NCBI RefSeq assembly: GCF_000013365.1
Contig: NC_007778.1
Location: 5,194,501-5,258,500, forward strand
From: Rhodopseudomonas palustris HaA2
GTDB lineage: Bacteria > Pseudomonadota > Alphaproteobacteria > Rhizobiales > Xanthobacteraceae
Direction of reading: 5' to 3'
DNA length: 64,000 nt
The notes beneath the pieces were generated by a model. It worked only from the letters and a program-made list of their open reading frames with translations. It searched no databases and had not been told where the DNA came from. Positions within the stretch are counted from its first letter, which is position 1, and each line of letters opens with the position of its first letter. The translations under genes were made by a program, and so were the position numbers. Positions 39,565 to 49,891 of this stretch are shown in pieces.

Positions 39565-41333
39565 GACACGCCTCCGAGATAGGCCTCGAGTACGGCGGGG
39601 TCCTGACGGATCGCCACAGGCGCCCCCTCGGCGATCTTGGTGCCGAAATCGAGCACCACGAGCCGATCGGCGAGACTCATGACGAAGTCCATGTCGTGCT
39701 CGACCAGCAGCACACTCATGCCTTCGCTGCGGACCTCGCGCAGCAGCTTGGCCAGCGCCTTCTTCTCGCCGACACGCAGCCCCGCGGCCGGCTCGTCGAG
39801 CAGCAGCAGCACCGGCTCGAGGCACAGCGCACGCGCGACCTCGACGAGGCGAAGCTGCCCGAGCGCCAGCGTACCCGCCGGCTCGTACGCGACATCGGCG
39901 AGGCCGACCCGCGCCAGCGCGCGCATCGCACTGTCGAGCAACAGCGCCTCCTCGGCGCGATCGAGCCGAAGGATCGCGCGCAGCACACCCGCCCGGCCGC
40001 GCAAATGCGCGCCGAGCGCGACGTTCTCGATCACGCTCATGTCGGCGACGATCTCGACATGCTGGAAAGTACGGCCGAGCCCGAGCGTTGCCGCGCGCTG
40101 CGGCGTCTGCGCCTGCAACGGATGACCCTCGAACGCGATCCGCCCCGATGTCAGCGGCAACACGCCGGTGATCAAGTTGAAGGTGGTACTCTTGCCGGCG
40201 CCGTTCGGCCCGATCAGGCCGATGATCCGGCCGCTGTCGACCTCGAAGTTCACATCGTTGACCGCCACCAGGCCGCCGAAACTCTTGCGCGCCTGATCGG
40301 CCTGCAGCAGCTTCGTGCCGGGCGCTGGCAGTGCACGGGTCGGCAGGCGGTCCCCCTCGTCCGGCGGCGGCAGTTTCGGGGCCGGCGGCGGACCGAACAG
40401 GATCGGCCACAGCCCGCCGGGCGCGGTCTGCAGCAGCAGCACCAGCACCGCGCCGAAAGCGATGATCTCGAAATTGCCGGTGTGGCCGAGCAGCCGGGGC
40501 AACCAATCCTGCAACTGATCGCGCAGGAAGGTGATGCCAGCCGCGCCGAGGATCGCGCCGTAGACGCGCCCCGCGCCGCCGAGCACGGCCATCAGCAGAT
40601 ATTCGGTTCCGGCGGTGATGCCGAAAGGGCCCGGCGACACCGAGCGCTGGAAATGCGCGTAGAGCCAGCCGGCGAGACCCGCCAGCATCGCCGCATAGAC
40701 GAACACCATCAGCTTGGCGCCGGCGGTGTTGACGCCGAACGCCTCGGCGGCGCGCGTCGAGCGCCGCAGCGCCCGCACTGCACGGCCGACCCGGCCGCTC
40801 AGCAGATTCTGCGTGGCGATCACCGCCAGCACCACGGCGATCCACACCACGACGAAATAATCGCGCGGCGCGATCAGGGCGTAGTCGCCGATCTTCAGCG
40901 CCGGGATTCCCGGCAGGCCGTCATGGGCGCCGAGCCAGCTCAGATTGCCGAACAGATAGAAGAACGCGATGCCCCAGGCGATGGTGCCGAGCGGCAGATA
41001 GTGACCGGACAGGCGCACCGTGATCGCGCCGACCGCCAGCGCCGCCACCATGGTGACGAGGATCGAAGCCGGCAGCGTCAGCCAGGGCGAAATGCCGTAA
41101 TACACGGTCAGCACGCCGGTGGTGTAGGCGCCGAAGCCGACGAACGCCGCTTGGCCGAACGAGGTCATGCCGCCGACGCCGGTGAGCAGAACCAGACCGA
41201 TCGCCACCAGGCTGGAGATGCCGATATAGTTGAACAGCGTGATCCAGTAGTCCGGCATCAGCCCGCTGAACGGAAGGATCAGGAGAGCGACGGCAATCGC
41301 CGCGCTGACGAGCCGGGGCGCGGGGAGCTTCAT
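39561..41333 (-). CDS. Fused Liv-type permease-ATPase (LivM-LivG)
   Basis: 590 residues. About 1-320 is the LivM permease with roughly eight spans ([40 protein letters not shown]). A short linker (about 305-345, Pro-rich [15 protein letters not shown]) joins it to a LivG ATPase with Walker [10 protein letters not shown] near 374, a slightly altered signature LALGQ in place of LSYGQ, Walker [12 protein letters not shown] and the switch His in LVEHDMDF. Fusion fixes one permease to one ATPase; the other subunits are livH and livF, which overlap it by four bases on each side. Start ATG at 41333. Confidence 0.94.
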   Translation of the reverse strand: MKLPAPRLVSAAIAVALLILPFSGLMPDYWITLFNYIGISSLVAIGLVLLTGVGGMTSFGQAAFVGFGAYTTGVLTVYYGISPWLTLPASILVTMVAALAVGAITVRLSGHYLPLGTIAWGIAFFYLFGNLSWLGAHDGLPGIPALKIGDYALIAPRDYFVVVWIAVVLAVIATQNLLSGRVGRAVRALRRSTRAAEAFGVNTAGAKLMVFVYAAMLAGLAGWLYAHFQRSVSPGPFGITAGTEYLLMAVLGGAGRVYGAILGAAGITFLRDQLQDWLPRLLGHTGNFEIIAFGAVLVLLLQTAPGGLWPILFGPPPAPKLPPPDEGDRLPTRALPAPGTKLLQADQARKSFGGLVAVNDVNFEVDSGRIIGLIGPNGAGKSTTFNLITGVLPLTSGRIAFEGHPLQAQTPQRAATLGLGRTFQHVEIVADMSVIENVALGAHLRGRAGVLRAILRLDRAEEALLLDSAMRALARVGLADVAYEPAGTLALGQLRLVEVARALCLEPVLLLLDEPAAGLRVGEKKALAKLLREVRSEGMSVLLVEHDMDFVMSLADRLVVLDFGTKIAEGAPVAIRQDPAVLEAYLGGVS

Positions 41334-42367
41334 TCCGATTCCTCGGCATGCGGTGCCACGATCGAACGCCAGGCGAGCACCGGAATGATCAGCGTGAACA
41401 CCAGAACTTCCTTGAAATTGCTGGCCCAGAACGAAAACAGCGCCTCTGCAAATCCCACCGTGAGCGCCGCCAGCACCGTCAGCGGATAGCTCACCAGCCC
41501 GCCGAGGATGGCGGCGACGAACGCCTTCAGCCCGATCAGGAAGCCGGAATCATAAGCCACCGTCATCAGAGGCCCGACCAGCGCGCCCGACACCGCGCCG
41601 ATTAGCGCGGCGAGGGCGAAGGCGATCTGCCCCGCCGCCGAAATCGGGATGCCGACAAGCCGCGCGCCGGTCCGGTTCGACGAGCACGCCTTGAGAGCCT
41701 TGCCGAGCAACGTCCGGCCGAAGAACAAGGCGAACATCGCCAGCAGCACGGCGGTCACCACCAGCACCGCGACGCTCTGGCCTGTGATCAGCAATTCGCC
41801 CAGCGAAAAGGATTGCGACGACAGCGGCGTGGTGCCGGTGCCTTCCGGACCGAAGAACAACAGCCCCAGCCCCATCAGCGAGAAATGCACGCCGAACGAC
41901 GCCATCAGCAGCACCAGCACACTGGCATGCGCGATCGGCTCGAACGCGATGCGGTACAGCATCGGGCCCATCGGCATGATCAGGGCGATCGCAAGCAGGA
42001 TGCTGCCGACCTGCCCGATCTTCATCGGCGCCAGAGCCTGCGTGAGCAGCAGCAGCGCGACCGGCAGCGCCAGGTCGAACAGCATGATCCGGGCGACGCG
42101 GCGCAGCGTCAGATCGCGAAAATGGCGGATCAGCTCGGACGCGGCCGCGAGACATCCGAGCGCCAGCAGCAGCCACGGCGTCGCCGGCGCGACGCCGTTC
42201 TCCAGCGCCGCGATGGTCAACGCGGTGAACGCGACGAATTCGCCCTGCGGCACCAGGATGACGCGCGTCACCGCGAACACCAGCACCAGCGCAATGGCGA
42301 CCAACGCATAGACCGCACCGTTGATGATGCCGTCCTGCAAGAGAAACAGGAATATCGTGGTGTCCAC
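41330..42367 (-). CDS. livH: Liv-type ABC transporter permease
   Basis: 345 residues, about eight to nine spans, inner membrane. Family motifs: DGIINGAVYALVAIALVLVF, VPQGEFVAF and GLKAFVAAILGGLVSYP. It is somewhat longer than a standard LivH (about 300) because of an extra segment near 60-110 containing EIRHFRD-like charged residues between spans. The start is GTG at 42367 after GGGGGAGG, a strong signal; it is the first gene of the importer operon. It overlaps the fusion gene by ATGA. Confidence 0.92.
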   Translation of the reverse strand: MDTTIFLFLLQDGIINGAVYALVAIALVLVFAVTRVILVPQGEFVAFTALTIAALENGVAPATPWLLLALGCLAAASELIRHFRDLTLRRVARIMLFDLALPVALLLLTQALAPMKIGQVGSILLAIALIMPMGPMLYRIAFEPIAHASVLVLLMASFGVHFSLMGLGLLFFGPEGTGTTPLSSQSFSLGELLITGQSVAVLVVTAVLLAMFALFFGRTLLGKALKACSSNRTGARLVGIPISAAGQIAFALAALIGAVSGALVGPLMTVAYDSGFLIGLKAFVAAILGGLVSYPLTVLAALTVGFAEALFSFWASNFKEVLVFTLIIPVLAWRSIVAPHAEESE

Positions 42368-42566
42368 GCGTCCTCCCCCGGCGCGACCCGGGCACTTGAA
42401 CGGCCCGGTTTTCGCTGCGGCAGGTAAAATTCACCAACCGCTCGTTTAATTCAAGGGGGTCGTGATGCGGAAGCCGTCAAAGATCGACGCCGTGCAGCAA
42501 TAGACCGCGCGGTCCCCCGACGCGCGGCATCGGAGGCTTAACGCACCGGGCAAGAGCGAAACATCC

Positions 42567-43982
42567 CTACGTTGGGACCAAGGCCGCCCGCCGCATCCAG
42601 TGCAGCAGGATGATGCTGCCGGCGACCGAGCCTGCGATCACCGACAATGCGACCAGGAACGCGAATTGCCCGGAGATCGCATGGTCGAGCGAAAAATACA
42701 GCGAGCCGATCGCAGCGATACCGGCGGCCGAGGAAATCTGCGTGGCGGTGCCGTACAGGCCGGAGCCGGAGCCGGCGCTGGCCGCCTGTACCGTCGACAA
42801 CACTGCGCCGGACAACGGCGCCATCACCAGGCCCTGACCGTAGCCGACCACGATCAGCACCAGCGCCAGCACGAACGGCGTCGGCGCCTCGATCATGGCG
42901 ACCGTCAGCGCGACCAGAGCGAGACCTGCGATCTGCAGCAGGCAGCCCTCGATCAGCACCAGGGTGCCACGGCGCCGTGCCCGCGCGCCGGAATGCCGGG
43001 CCGCAATCACGAAGGCCAACGCCAATGGCAGGAACACCAGGCCGGCTGGAAGCGGCGGGATCTCGAGCACCATCTGCATGTAAAGCGTCACCACCAGATA
43101 GAATGACTGGTTGGCGAAGAAGAAGCAGAACACCGCGCCGAGGCCGCGCATGAAAGCGGAGTCGGCGAGTAGCGCCAGATCGATCAGCGGCATCCCGCCG
43201 CGCGCCGCAACACCGCGTTCGTAGCGCAGGAAAATCAGCACGATGGCGACGCCGGCGGCCATCACCACCCAGATCCAGCCCGCCCAGTCGACTTCGCGGC
43301 CGAACAGCAGCGGGCCGATCACGCACAGCAAGCCGGTGAACAGGATCACCGCGCCCGGCAGATCGAGCCTCGTGCCCGGCCGGCGCGGCGCCTGCGGCAC
43401 CACCCACGCCGCCGCGGCGAAGATGATCAGCCCGACCGGACCATTGACGAAGAAGATCGCGCGCCAGCCGTAGCCGCCGAGATCGAGCGTCACCAATAGC
43501 CCGCCGAGCGCGAAGCCGGCGGCGCCGGCGAGCCCGAGCACAATTCCGTAGATCGCGAAAGCCTTGGCGCGGGCGGCGTCCGGAAACAGCACGTGCAGCG
43601 TCGCCAGCACCTGCGGCACCATCAGCGCCGCGGTGGTGCCCTGCGCGAGCCGCGCCAGGATCAGTTCGGTGCCGGAGCGCGCCAGCCCGCACCACAGCGA
43701 AGTCAACGTGAAGCCGATCACACCGGCGAGGAATACCGTCTTGGTGCCGTAGATATCGCCGAGCCGGCCGCCGGTGACGATCAGTGTCGCATAGCCGATC
43801 AGATAGATCGCGATCACCGCCTCGAGCTGTGACGACGAGGCGTTCAGCTCGACGGAGATCGTCGGAATCGCGACGTTGACGATGAAGGAATCGACGCCGA
43901 ACATGAACTGCGCGGCGACCACGATCGCCAGCACCCGCCAGCGGCGCGAAGAAGCCGTGGTGACGGCGAGGGTCTGATCCAT
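42567..43982 (-). CDS. MFS transporter, DHA2/EmrB-QacA (14-span) type
   Basis: 471 residues with about 14 spans; proton-driven multidrug or metabolite exporter in the inner membrane. Motif A appears as GYATLIVTGGRLGDIYGTKT and the DHA2 start FMFGVDSFIVNVAIPTISVE is clear; FDYI-like D-x-x-x-V-N-V-A-x-P matches the family. The ATG at 43982 (MDQTLAVTT) is chosen over an upstream TTG. It stands alone between the Liv operon and htpX, on the same strand. A family A palindrome and the htpX terminator lie upstream. Confidence 0.92.
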   Translation of the reverse strand: MDQTLAVTTASSRRWRVLAIVVAAQFMFGVDSFIVNVAIPTISVELNASSSQLEAVIAIYLIGYATLIVTGGRLGDIYGTKTVFLAGVIGFTLTSLWCGLARSGTELILARLAQGTTAALMVPQVLATLHVLFPDAARAKAFAIYGIVLGLAGAAGFALGGLLVTLDLGGYGWRAIFFVNGPVGLIIFAAAAWVVPQAPRRPGTRLDLPGAVILFTGLLCVIGPLLFGREVDWAGWIWVVMAAGVAIVLIFLRYERGVAARGGMPLIDLALLADSAFMRGLGAVFCFFFANQSFYLVVTLYMQMVLEIPPLPAGLVFLPLALAFVIAARHSGARARRRGTLVLIEGCLLQIAGLALVALTVAMIEAPTPFVLALVLIVVGYGQGLVMAPLSGAVLSTVQAASAGSGSGLYGTATQISSAAGIAAIGSLYFSLDHAISGQFAFLVALSVIAGSVAGSIILLHWMRRAALVPT

Positions 43983-44000
43983 GGCGACGATCCTGGGCAA

Positions 44001-44214
44001 ACGGCTGCGGAAGCCGGAGCGTCGCAGCCCGTCGTCATCGGGTCGATTACCCGGCAGGTAACCGGAATGAATGGGGACATCGTCGCCATCGGGCGGCGAT
44101 CGGAAAATGCAAACAGCTCGAAAACAGCGTCACGAAACGGCCCGCAGGTCGCTCCGCAGAAATGGATGTGACTAATCTGACGAAGCCGCCGGCCATCTGT
44201 CAACGACCTTTCCC
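44001..44214. other. Upstream region of the MFS gene
   Basis: 214 bp with no ORF; contains GATTACCCGGCAGGTAACCGG, a loose dyad (TTACC...GGTAA) near 44046-44060 that could be a regulator site. The rest of the gap is a palindrome and a terminator. Confidence 0.4.
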
Positions 44215-44297
44215 CGTCATTGCGTACGAAACGAAGCAATCCAGCGCCTCGGTACTCGGCGCTGCTGGATTGCTTCGTCGTTCGCTCTCGCAATAAG
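44215..44297. repeat. Extragenic palindrome, family A, copy 3
   Basis: CGTCATTGCGTACG...GAAGCAATCCAG with CTGGATTGCTTCGTCG...CTCGCAATAAG; the right outer arm is diverged relative to the other two copies. Confidence 0.83.
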
Positions 44298-44315
44298 GGG
44301 GGCGAACAATGGTCA

Positions 44316-44346
44316 GCAAAAAGGCCCCGGTGTGATCTGGGGCCTT
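44316..44346 (-). terminator. Rho-independent terminator after htpX
   Basis: AAGGCCCC / GGGGCCTT stem with a 10-base loop; leftward it ends in TTTTTGC. Confidence 0.88.
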
Positions 44347-44383
44347 CGCTCTCTCATGCTGCAATGCGGTCGGTGCCGGCGCA

Positions 44384-45334
44384 TCAACCCCACGGGCCGC
44401 GCGCGCGGGGCTCGCCGCTGCCGCGCGGCGCACCGCTCCACGGCCCGCGCGGTGACGGGGTCGGCCGGCCGAAGCTCGCGCCACCGCCGCCGATCTCACC
44501 GGCCAGCCGCTGCAATGCAGCGACCCGGTTTGCGGTCGCTGGATGGGTCGAGAACAGATTGTCCATGCCCTGACCCGACAGCGGGTTGATGATGAACATA
44601 TGCGCGGTCGCCGGCGCCCGCTCGGCCTCGTAGTTCGGCACCTGATGCGCAGCGTTTTCAATCCGGCCGAGCGCGGAAGCGAGCCACATCGGCTGGCCGC
44701 AGATCCGCGCGCCCATTTCGTCCGCGGCGTATTCACGGGTCCGGCTGATCGCCATCTGCACCAACATGGCGCCCAGCGGTGCCAGGATCATCAGTGCAAT
44801 CGAGCCGATCAGGCCCGGGCCGTTGTTGTTCTCGCGGTTGCCGCCGAAGAACATGCCGAACTGCGCCACCATCGAGATCGCACCGGCGATCGTCGCGGTG
44901 ATGGTCATCAGCAGCGTGTCGTGGTTCTTGATGTGCGCGAGCTCGTGCGCCACCACGCCGGCGAGTTCCTCGCGGCTGAGCGACTGCATCAGGCCGGTGG
45001 TGACGGCGACCGCGGCGTTCTCCGGATTGCGGCCGGTCGCGAACGCGTTCGGCTGCGGGTTGTCCATGATGAACACGCGCGGCATCGGCAGGCCGGCGCG
45101 ACCCGCCAGCTCGGCGACCATCCGCACCAGGTCCGGCGCGGAGCGTTCGTCGACCTGCTGCGCGCCGTACATCGACAGCACCATCCGGTCGGAATTCCAG
45201 TAGGTGAAGATGTTCATCGCCGCAGCGACGACCAGCGCGATCATCGCGCCGCTGGCGCCGCCGATCAGGTAGCCGACGCCCATGAACAGCGCGGTCATAC
45301 CGGCGAGCAACATCGCGGTTTTGAAGTAACTCAT
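44384..45334 (-). CDS. htpX: Membrane zinc metalloprotease HtpX
   Basis: 316 residues. It degrades misfolded membrane proteins from the cytoplasmic side. Two N-terminal spans ([36 protein letters not shown]), the zinc motif HELAH (130-134, [13 protein letters not shown]), the later Glu in REYAADEMG, and two further spans are present. The C-terminus has a Gly/Pro/Arg-rich tail ([16 protein letters not shown] and on) common in alphaproteobacterial HtpX. The ATG at 45334 follows AGGAGGAC. Single gene with its own terminator. Related proteins respond to membrane stress; no such site is evident here. Confidence 0.95.
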   Translation of the reverse strand: MSYFKTAMLLAGMTALFMGVGYLIGGASGAMIALVVAAAMNIFTYWNSDRMVLSMYGAQQVDERSAPDLVRMVAELAGRAGLPMPRVFIMDNPQPNAFATGRNPENAAVAVTTGLMQSLSREELAGVVAHELAHIKNHDTLLMTITATIAGAISMVAQFGMFFGGNRENNNGPGLIGSIALMILAPLGAMLVQMAISRTREYAADEMGARICGQPMWLASALGRIENAAHQVPNYEAERAPATAHMFIINPLSGQGMDNLFSTHPATANRVAALQRLAGEIGGGGASFGRPTPSPRGPWSGAPRGSGEPRARGPWG

Positions 45335-45649
45335 GGTCCTCCTCCTGCGTCCCGCTCCGGTAGAGCAGGTCACGCATCCGTGAGATGGTAACTCTTTGGT
45401 TTCGAACAAGATCGTCTTGTGCGGCAGCGCGTCGCGGCTTGCCGCGGCAAAGCGATCGCCAGCCGCGTCGCGGACCGATCGCCCCTGCGCCGGTCGACGT
45501 TCTCGCCGGCAAACAGCGGCATCATGACTGGGTGCCTGCCGAGTTAGCGCTTGCCAAGCCGATCACCCGCCTCCTATTTTCAGTTGCAACAGGCCGCAAG
45601 ACGGAGGTCCACCTCCGCGAAGGCTGTCCGGAAACGCCGAGGGAACTCC
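45335..45649. other. Gene-free divergent region between htpX and the P450 gene
   Basis: 315 bp without a convincing ORF. A small dyad CGGAGG-TCCA-CCTCCG lies at about 45602-45617, in the likely P450 leader. It could occlude or present a ribosome-binding-like sequence, but the gene's own GAGGGA is closer to the ATG. Confidence 0.45.
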
Positions 45650-47029
45650 ATGTCGATCCAGGTCGCGGATTCGTCGCTCGTTGCCACGCTGGCGCCGCCG
45701 CCGCGCAGTGCGCTCGCCCATATTCCCGGGGACGAAGGCTGGCCGATCATCGGTCGCACCCTGCACGTGCTCGCGGACCCGAAGGGGCAGGTCGAGATGA
45801 TGGGCCGGCTGTACGGCCCGGTGTATCGCAGCCGGGTGCTGGGCGAGACCAGCATCACCCTGCTCGGGCCGGAGGCCAACGAGCTGGTGCTGTTCGACAA
45901 CACCAAACTGTTCTCCTCGACCCATGGCTGGGGATCGATTCTCGGACTGCTGTTTCCACGCGGACTGATGATGCTGGATTTCGACGAGCACCGGCTGCAC
46001 CGCAAGGCGCTGTCGGTGGCGTTCAAGGCCGGGCCGATGCAGTCCTACCTCGCCGAACTCAACTCGGGCATCGCACGTCAGGTGGCGCAGTGGCGGGCGC
46101 AGCCCGGCGAGATGCTGTGCTATCCGGCGATGAAGCAACTCACCCTCGATCTCGCCGCGACCTCGTTCCTCGGAACCGCGATCGGCGCCGAGACCGCCGA
46201 GGTCAACGCCGCCTTCGTCGACATGGTCGCGGCCTCGGTCGCGCCGATCCGCAAGCCCTGGCCCGGCACCGCGATGGCACGCGGCGTCCGCGGCCGCCAG
46301 CGCATCGTCGCCTACTTCTCCGAACAGATCCCGATCCGCCGCGCCGAGGGCGGCGACGACCTGTTTTCACATCTGTGCCGTGCCACCCACGACGACGGCG
46401 CATTGCTGTCGACGCAGGACATCGTCGACCATATGAGCTTCCTGATGATGGCGGCGCACGACACGCTGACGTCGTCGCTGACGTCGTTCGTCGCGGCGCT
46501 CGCCGCGGCTCCGGAATGGCAGCGACGGCTGTGCGAAGAAATCGGCGGCCTCGGGCTGAAGCCGGGCGAGCCGATCGCGTTCGAGCAGCTCGACGCGCTG
46601 CCGCTGACCGAGATGGCATTCAAGGAGGCGATGCGGCTGCGGCCGCCGGTGCCGTCGCTGCCACGCCGCGCCACCCGCGAATTCAGCTTCAAGGGCTACA
46701 CCATTCCGGCCGGCACAATGGTGGCGATCAATCCGCTGTACACGCACCACATGCCGGAGATCTGGCCCGCCCCGGACAGATTCGATCCGCTGCGCTTCAC
46801 CGACGAGGCGCAGCGTGGCCGCCACCGCTTCGCCTGGGTCGCCTATGGCGGCGGCGCGCATATGTGCCTCGGGTTGAACTTCGCCTACATGCAGGCGAAG
46901 TGCTTCGCGGTGCACCTGCTGCAGAACCTCAGCCTCGACCTGCCGCCGAACTATCAATCGTCGTGGCAGATGTGGCCGATCCCGAAGCCGAAAGACGGCC
47001 TGCGGGTGCGGATCGCGCCCCTGCAGTAG
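45650..47029 (+). CDS. Cytochrome P450
   Basis: 459 residues, soluble by appearance. Heme-ligand loop FAWVAYGGGAHMCLG with Cys406, the ExxR motif in EAMRLRPP, and an I-helix oxygen-binding region MMAAHDTLTSS (usual A/G-G-x-D/E-T, here A-A-H-D-T). The PERF-like region PDRFDPLRF is present. Overall shape is nearest the CYP51/CYP120/CYP26-like bacterial group acting on hydrophobic substrates. The ATG at 45650 follows GAGGGA. No ferredoxin or reductase gene is close, so electron partners must be elsewhere. The converging SDR gene (17 bp away) may handle related alcohol products, which is inference. Confidence 0.93.
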   Translation: MSIQVADSSLVATLAPPPRSALAHIPGDEGWPIIGRTLHVLADPKGQVEMMGRLYGPVYRSRVLGETSITLLGPEANELVLFDNTKLFSSTHGWGSILGLLFPRGLMMLDFDEHRLHRKALSVAFKAGPMQSYLAELNSGIARQVAQWRAQPGEMLCYPAMKQLTLDLAATSFLGTAIGAETAEVNAAFVDMVAASVAPIRKPWPGTAMARGVRGRQRIVAYFSEQIPIRRAEGGDDLFSHLCRATHDDGALLSTQDIVDHMSFLMMAAHDTLTSSLTSFVAALAAAPEWQRRLCEEIGGLGLKPGEPIAFEQLDALPLTEMAFKEAMRLRPPVPSLPRRATREFSFKGYTIPAGTMVAINPLYTHHMPEIWPAPDRFDPLRFTDEAQRGRHRFAWVAYGGGAHMCLGLNFAYMQAKCFAVHLLQNLSLDLPPNYQSSWQMWPIPKPKDGLRVRIAPLQ

Positions 47030-47046
47030 CGCGCAATCACGACGGC

Positions 47047-47889
47047 TCACCCCTCGCCGTGATCGAACGCCTTGCGCAGCGCGACGTAGCCCTGCTGTTG
47101 CTGCGTCCAGTTGCGGCCGCCGGTGATGCCGCCGTCGATCACCAGGTCGTGGCCGTTGATGAAGCCCGACTCGTCGCTGGCGAGAAACACCGCGGCGTGC
47201 GCGATGTCTTCGGGTAGTCCTGCACGCTGGATCGGCTGCGCGGTCTTGTAGATTTCGCGCATCGTCGCCGAGGTTTTCTCCGCGGCCTCGGTGGTCAGGC
47301 CGAGCGCCTTGCCGAAGATGCCGGTCGCGATCGCACCGGGCGAGATCGAATTGACCCGGACGCCGGACTCGCCGAGCTCCATCGCGACGCATTTTGTGAG
47401 ATGGATCACCGCCGCCTTGGCGGCGCCGTACACCAGCGATGACGAGAAGCCGGCGAGCCGGCCGGCGATGCTGCCGTTGTTGATGATCGAGCCCGAGCCC
47501 TGTTTCTTCATGTGCGGCGCGGCATGCTTCATGCCGAGCATCACGCTGCGCACCAGCGTCGCCATCGCAGCATCGAACCGGTCGGCCTCGAGGCCTTCGA
47601 TGCCGCCGGTCTGCGCCGGGCCGCCGGCATTGTTGAACAGGCAATCGATCCGGCCGAAGGAGTCGATCGCCTGGCCGATCAGCGCCTTCATCTGATCCTC
47701 TGCGGTGACGTCGGTCTGCCTGAAAATGCAGGACGGCCCGAGCTTTGCCGCCAGCGCCTCTCCCTCCGGGGCACGCCGGCCGGCGATCACGACGTGAGCA
47801 CCCTCGGCGACGAAGACCTCGGCCGTGCGCAGACCAATCCCGCTGGTCGCGCCGGTGATCACCGCGACCTTGCCGTTCAGCCGTCCCAT
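47047..47889 (-). CDS. Short-chain dehydrogenase/reductase
   Basis: 280 residues. NAD(P) motif GATSGIG (13-19), NNAGG, and the catalytic Ser140, Tyr154, Lys158 (NNGSIAGR; YGAAKAA) are intact, with the classical SDR tail DLVIDGGITGG. An acidic residue for NAD preference is not clear (IAGRRAPEG suggests NADP). The ATG at 47889 follows GGGGAGACG. It converges with the P450 and is divergent from the GGDEF/EAL gene. Substrate unknown. Confidence 0.92.
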   Translation of the reverse strand: MGRLNGKVAVITGATSGIGLRTAEVFVAEGAHVVIAGRRAPEGEALAAKLGPSCIFRQTDVTAEDQMKALIGQAIDSFGRIDCLFNNAGGPAQTGGIEGLEADRFDAAMATLVRSVMLGMKHAAPHMKKQGSGSIINNGSIAGRLAGFSSSLVYGAAKAAVIHLTKCVAMELGESGVRVNSISPGAIATGIFGKALGLTTEAAEKTSATMREIYKTAQPIQRAGLPEDIAHAAVFLASDESGFINGHDLVIDGGITGGRNWTQQQQGYVALRKAFDHGEG

Positions 47890-48064
47890 CGTCTCGTCTC
47901 CCCTGTTGCGGCGCAGTTTCCACTGCGCTCGGCTTGTTGATTGACGTTCTGTTAATGATAAATCGCAGTGTCGCAATTCAAATCGAGTAGGGCGCAGATT
48001 TGCGGCAACCTTTGCGCGTGGAACTTAACATTTATTACAACCAAGCTTGCCATGCTTCGCCGCG

Positions 48065-49891
48065 ATGTCCAGTGCAGCCCCCCACGAAATGTCCGGCGAC
48101 GCGACCGAATCGGAGCCCAGCGCCTCCGCAGGGACTGCGTCCGGTGGGGATCTGCCGGCGTTTGCCGAAGACATCGACTTTCAGCTTCTGAAAGACATCG
48201 TCCGCGGGCTCCCATCCTTGGTCACGGTACAAGATCACCAGGGCGAGTTTCTGATCGTTAACGATGCCGCCGCCGCCCGCTTCAACCGGCCGGCCGGTCC
48301 AGGCGCGACCGCCACGCCCTGCGTCGCGCTCGAACAGCGCCGTGCCGACGGCTTGGCTTTGCTCGCCACCGGCCGCGGCGCGATCTGCGAGGAACGCGCC
48401 GGCGACGGCGCGACGGCGCGCACGTTCCTGACCGCGCATCGGCCGATCGAGATCGGCGGGCGCCGGCTGCTGCTGTCGAGCTCCCTCGACATGACCGAAC
48501 AGAAGGCGATCGAGGACGACCTGTTTCGCCGCGCCTATTTCGACGAGTTGACGGGGCTGCCGAATCGCAGCGTGATCGAACATCGCGCCGACACCTTGCT
48601 GCGCGCCGGGGGAACGCCGAGCCGGTTCGCGCTGGCGTTCCTCGACATCGATAATTTCAAGCACATCAACGATTATTACGGCCACGCGGTCGGCGATGCA
48701 TTGTTGGTCGGGGTCGCCAAACGGCTCGGCCTCGAACTGCGCGAGACCGACATGCTGTCGCGCATCAGCGGCGACGAATTCCTGCTGTTGCTGAATCCGA
48801 TCGAGAGCCCGGCCGAGGTCGCCGACCACATCGATTTCCTGCTGCAGCGACTGAAGGCGCCGTTCTACATCGACGGGTCGGAATTGTTCGCTTCGGCTTC
48901 GACCGGCATCAGCCTGTATCCCGAGCACGGCCACACCTTCGACGCCTTGCGCCAGAACGCCGACATTGCGATGTACCGGGTCAAGATCGCGACGAAGGGC
49001 GCGGCCGCGATGTTCGACGTCGCGATGGAGCGCGAGGCGCTGGAACGCATGCGCATCGAGCAGTCACTGCGCCAGGCGATCCTCGACAGGCGTTTCTGCT
49101 GCGCATTCCAGCCCAAGGTCGACATCCGGACCCGCGAGATCAAGGGGATCGAGGCACTGGTCCGGCTGCGCGATGACGACGGCGTCATCCAGGCGCCAGG
49201 CACTTTCGTCGATCTGGCGGTCGAACTCGGGCTGATCGACGAACTCACCCACCTGGTCCTCGCCGAGATCATGAAATCGATCGACCTGATCAATGACGCA
49301 TTCGGCACCCACGCCAGCATCAGCATCAACGTCGCGGCCAAGCAGGCCGGCAATTCCCATTTCATGCAGTCGTTTGCGGCAGCGCTCGCGGCGACCGAGT
49401 GCCCGTCGCGCTTCATCATCGAGGTGACGGAAGACGCTTTCGTCACGAAAAGTCACTTCCAGAGCGAAATTCTGCCGATGCTGCGCGAGATCGGCGTCGG
49501 CATCTCGATCGACGATTTCGGCATCGGCTACTCGTCACTGTCGGCGCTGGCGGACATCACCGCGGACGAAATCAAGATCGATCGATCCTTCATCACGGAC
49601 ATCCACAAGCGGCCGCGCAGCCAGGGCATCCTCAGGGCGATCGAGTCGCTGAGCGAGGCGCTCGGCATGACGGTGATTGCCGAAGGCATCGAGACCTTCG
49701 AAGAACTCGCCTATCTGCAGACTATGACCCGGATCCGCTACGCACAGGGCTATTATTTCGCAAAGCCGGTGTTCCTCGAGGAGTTGAAGCCCTCGGCGCA
49801 AGGCTTCGAGGGCGGGCGTCCACGCGAGTCAGGTCGCCAGATCGACCAGGCGCGACCGGTGATTTCGCGCACCAATGCCGGTCGCAGTTAG
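48065..49891 (+). CDS. PAS-GGDEF-EAL cyclic-di-GMP protein, degenerate GGDEF
   Basis: 608 residues, cytoplasmic. A PAS-like domain at about 40-155 (IVRGLPSLVTVQDHQGEFLI to LSSSLDMTEQ) is followed by a GGDEF domain with SGDEF at 235-239 and an EAL domain with EALVR at 363-367. The EAL metal and catalytic residues look complete (INVAAKQ Asn, IEVTED Glu, SIDDFG, EIKIDRS, IAEGIET), so phosphodiesterase activity is likely. The GGDEF part probably only binds GTP or is weak. Start is uncertain: 48065 or 48089, neither with a strong Shine-Dalgarno. It is divergent from the SDR gene; no partners. Confidence 0.92.
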   Translation: MSSAAPHEMSGDATESEPSASAGTASGGDLPAFAEDIDFQLLKDIVRGLPSLVTVQDHQGEFLIVNDAAAARFNRPAGPGATATPCVALEQRRADGLALLATGRGAICEERAGDGATARTFLTAHRPIEIGGRRLLLSSSLDMTEQKAIEDDLFRRAYFDELTGLPNRSVIEHRADTLLRAGGTPSRFALAFLDIDNFKHINDYYGHAVGDALLVGVAKRLGLELRETDMLSRISGDEFLLLLNPIESPAEVADHIDFLLQRLKAPFYIDGSELFASASTGISLYPEHGHTFDALRQNADIAMYRVKIATKGAAAMFDVAMEREALERMRIEQSLRQAILDRRFCCAFQPKVDIRTREIKGIEALVRLRDDDGVIQAPGTFVDLAVELGLIDELTHLVLAEIMKSIDLINDAFGTHASISINVAAKQAGNSHFMQSFAAALAATECPSRFIIEVTEDAFVTKSHFQSEILPMLREIGVGISIDDFGIGYSSLSALADITADEIKIDRSFITDIHKRPRSQGILRAIESLSEALGMTVIAEGIETFEELAYLQTMTRIRYAQGYYFAKPVFLEELKPSAQGFEGGRPRESGRQIDQARPVISRTNAGRS

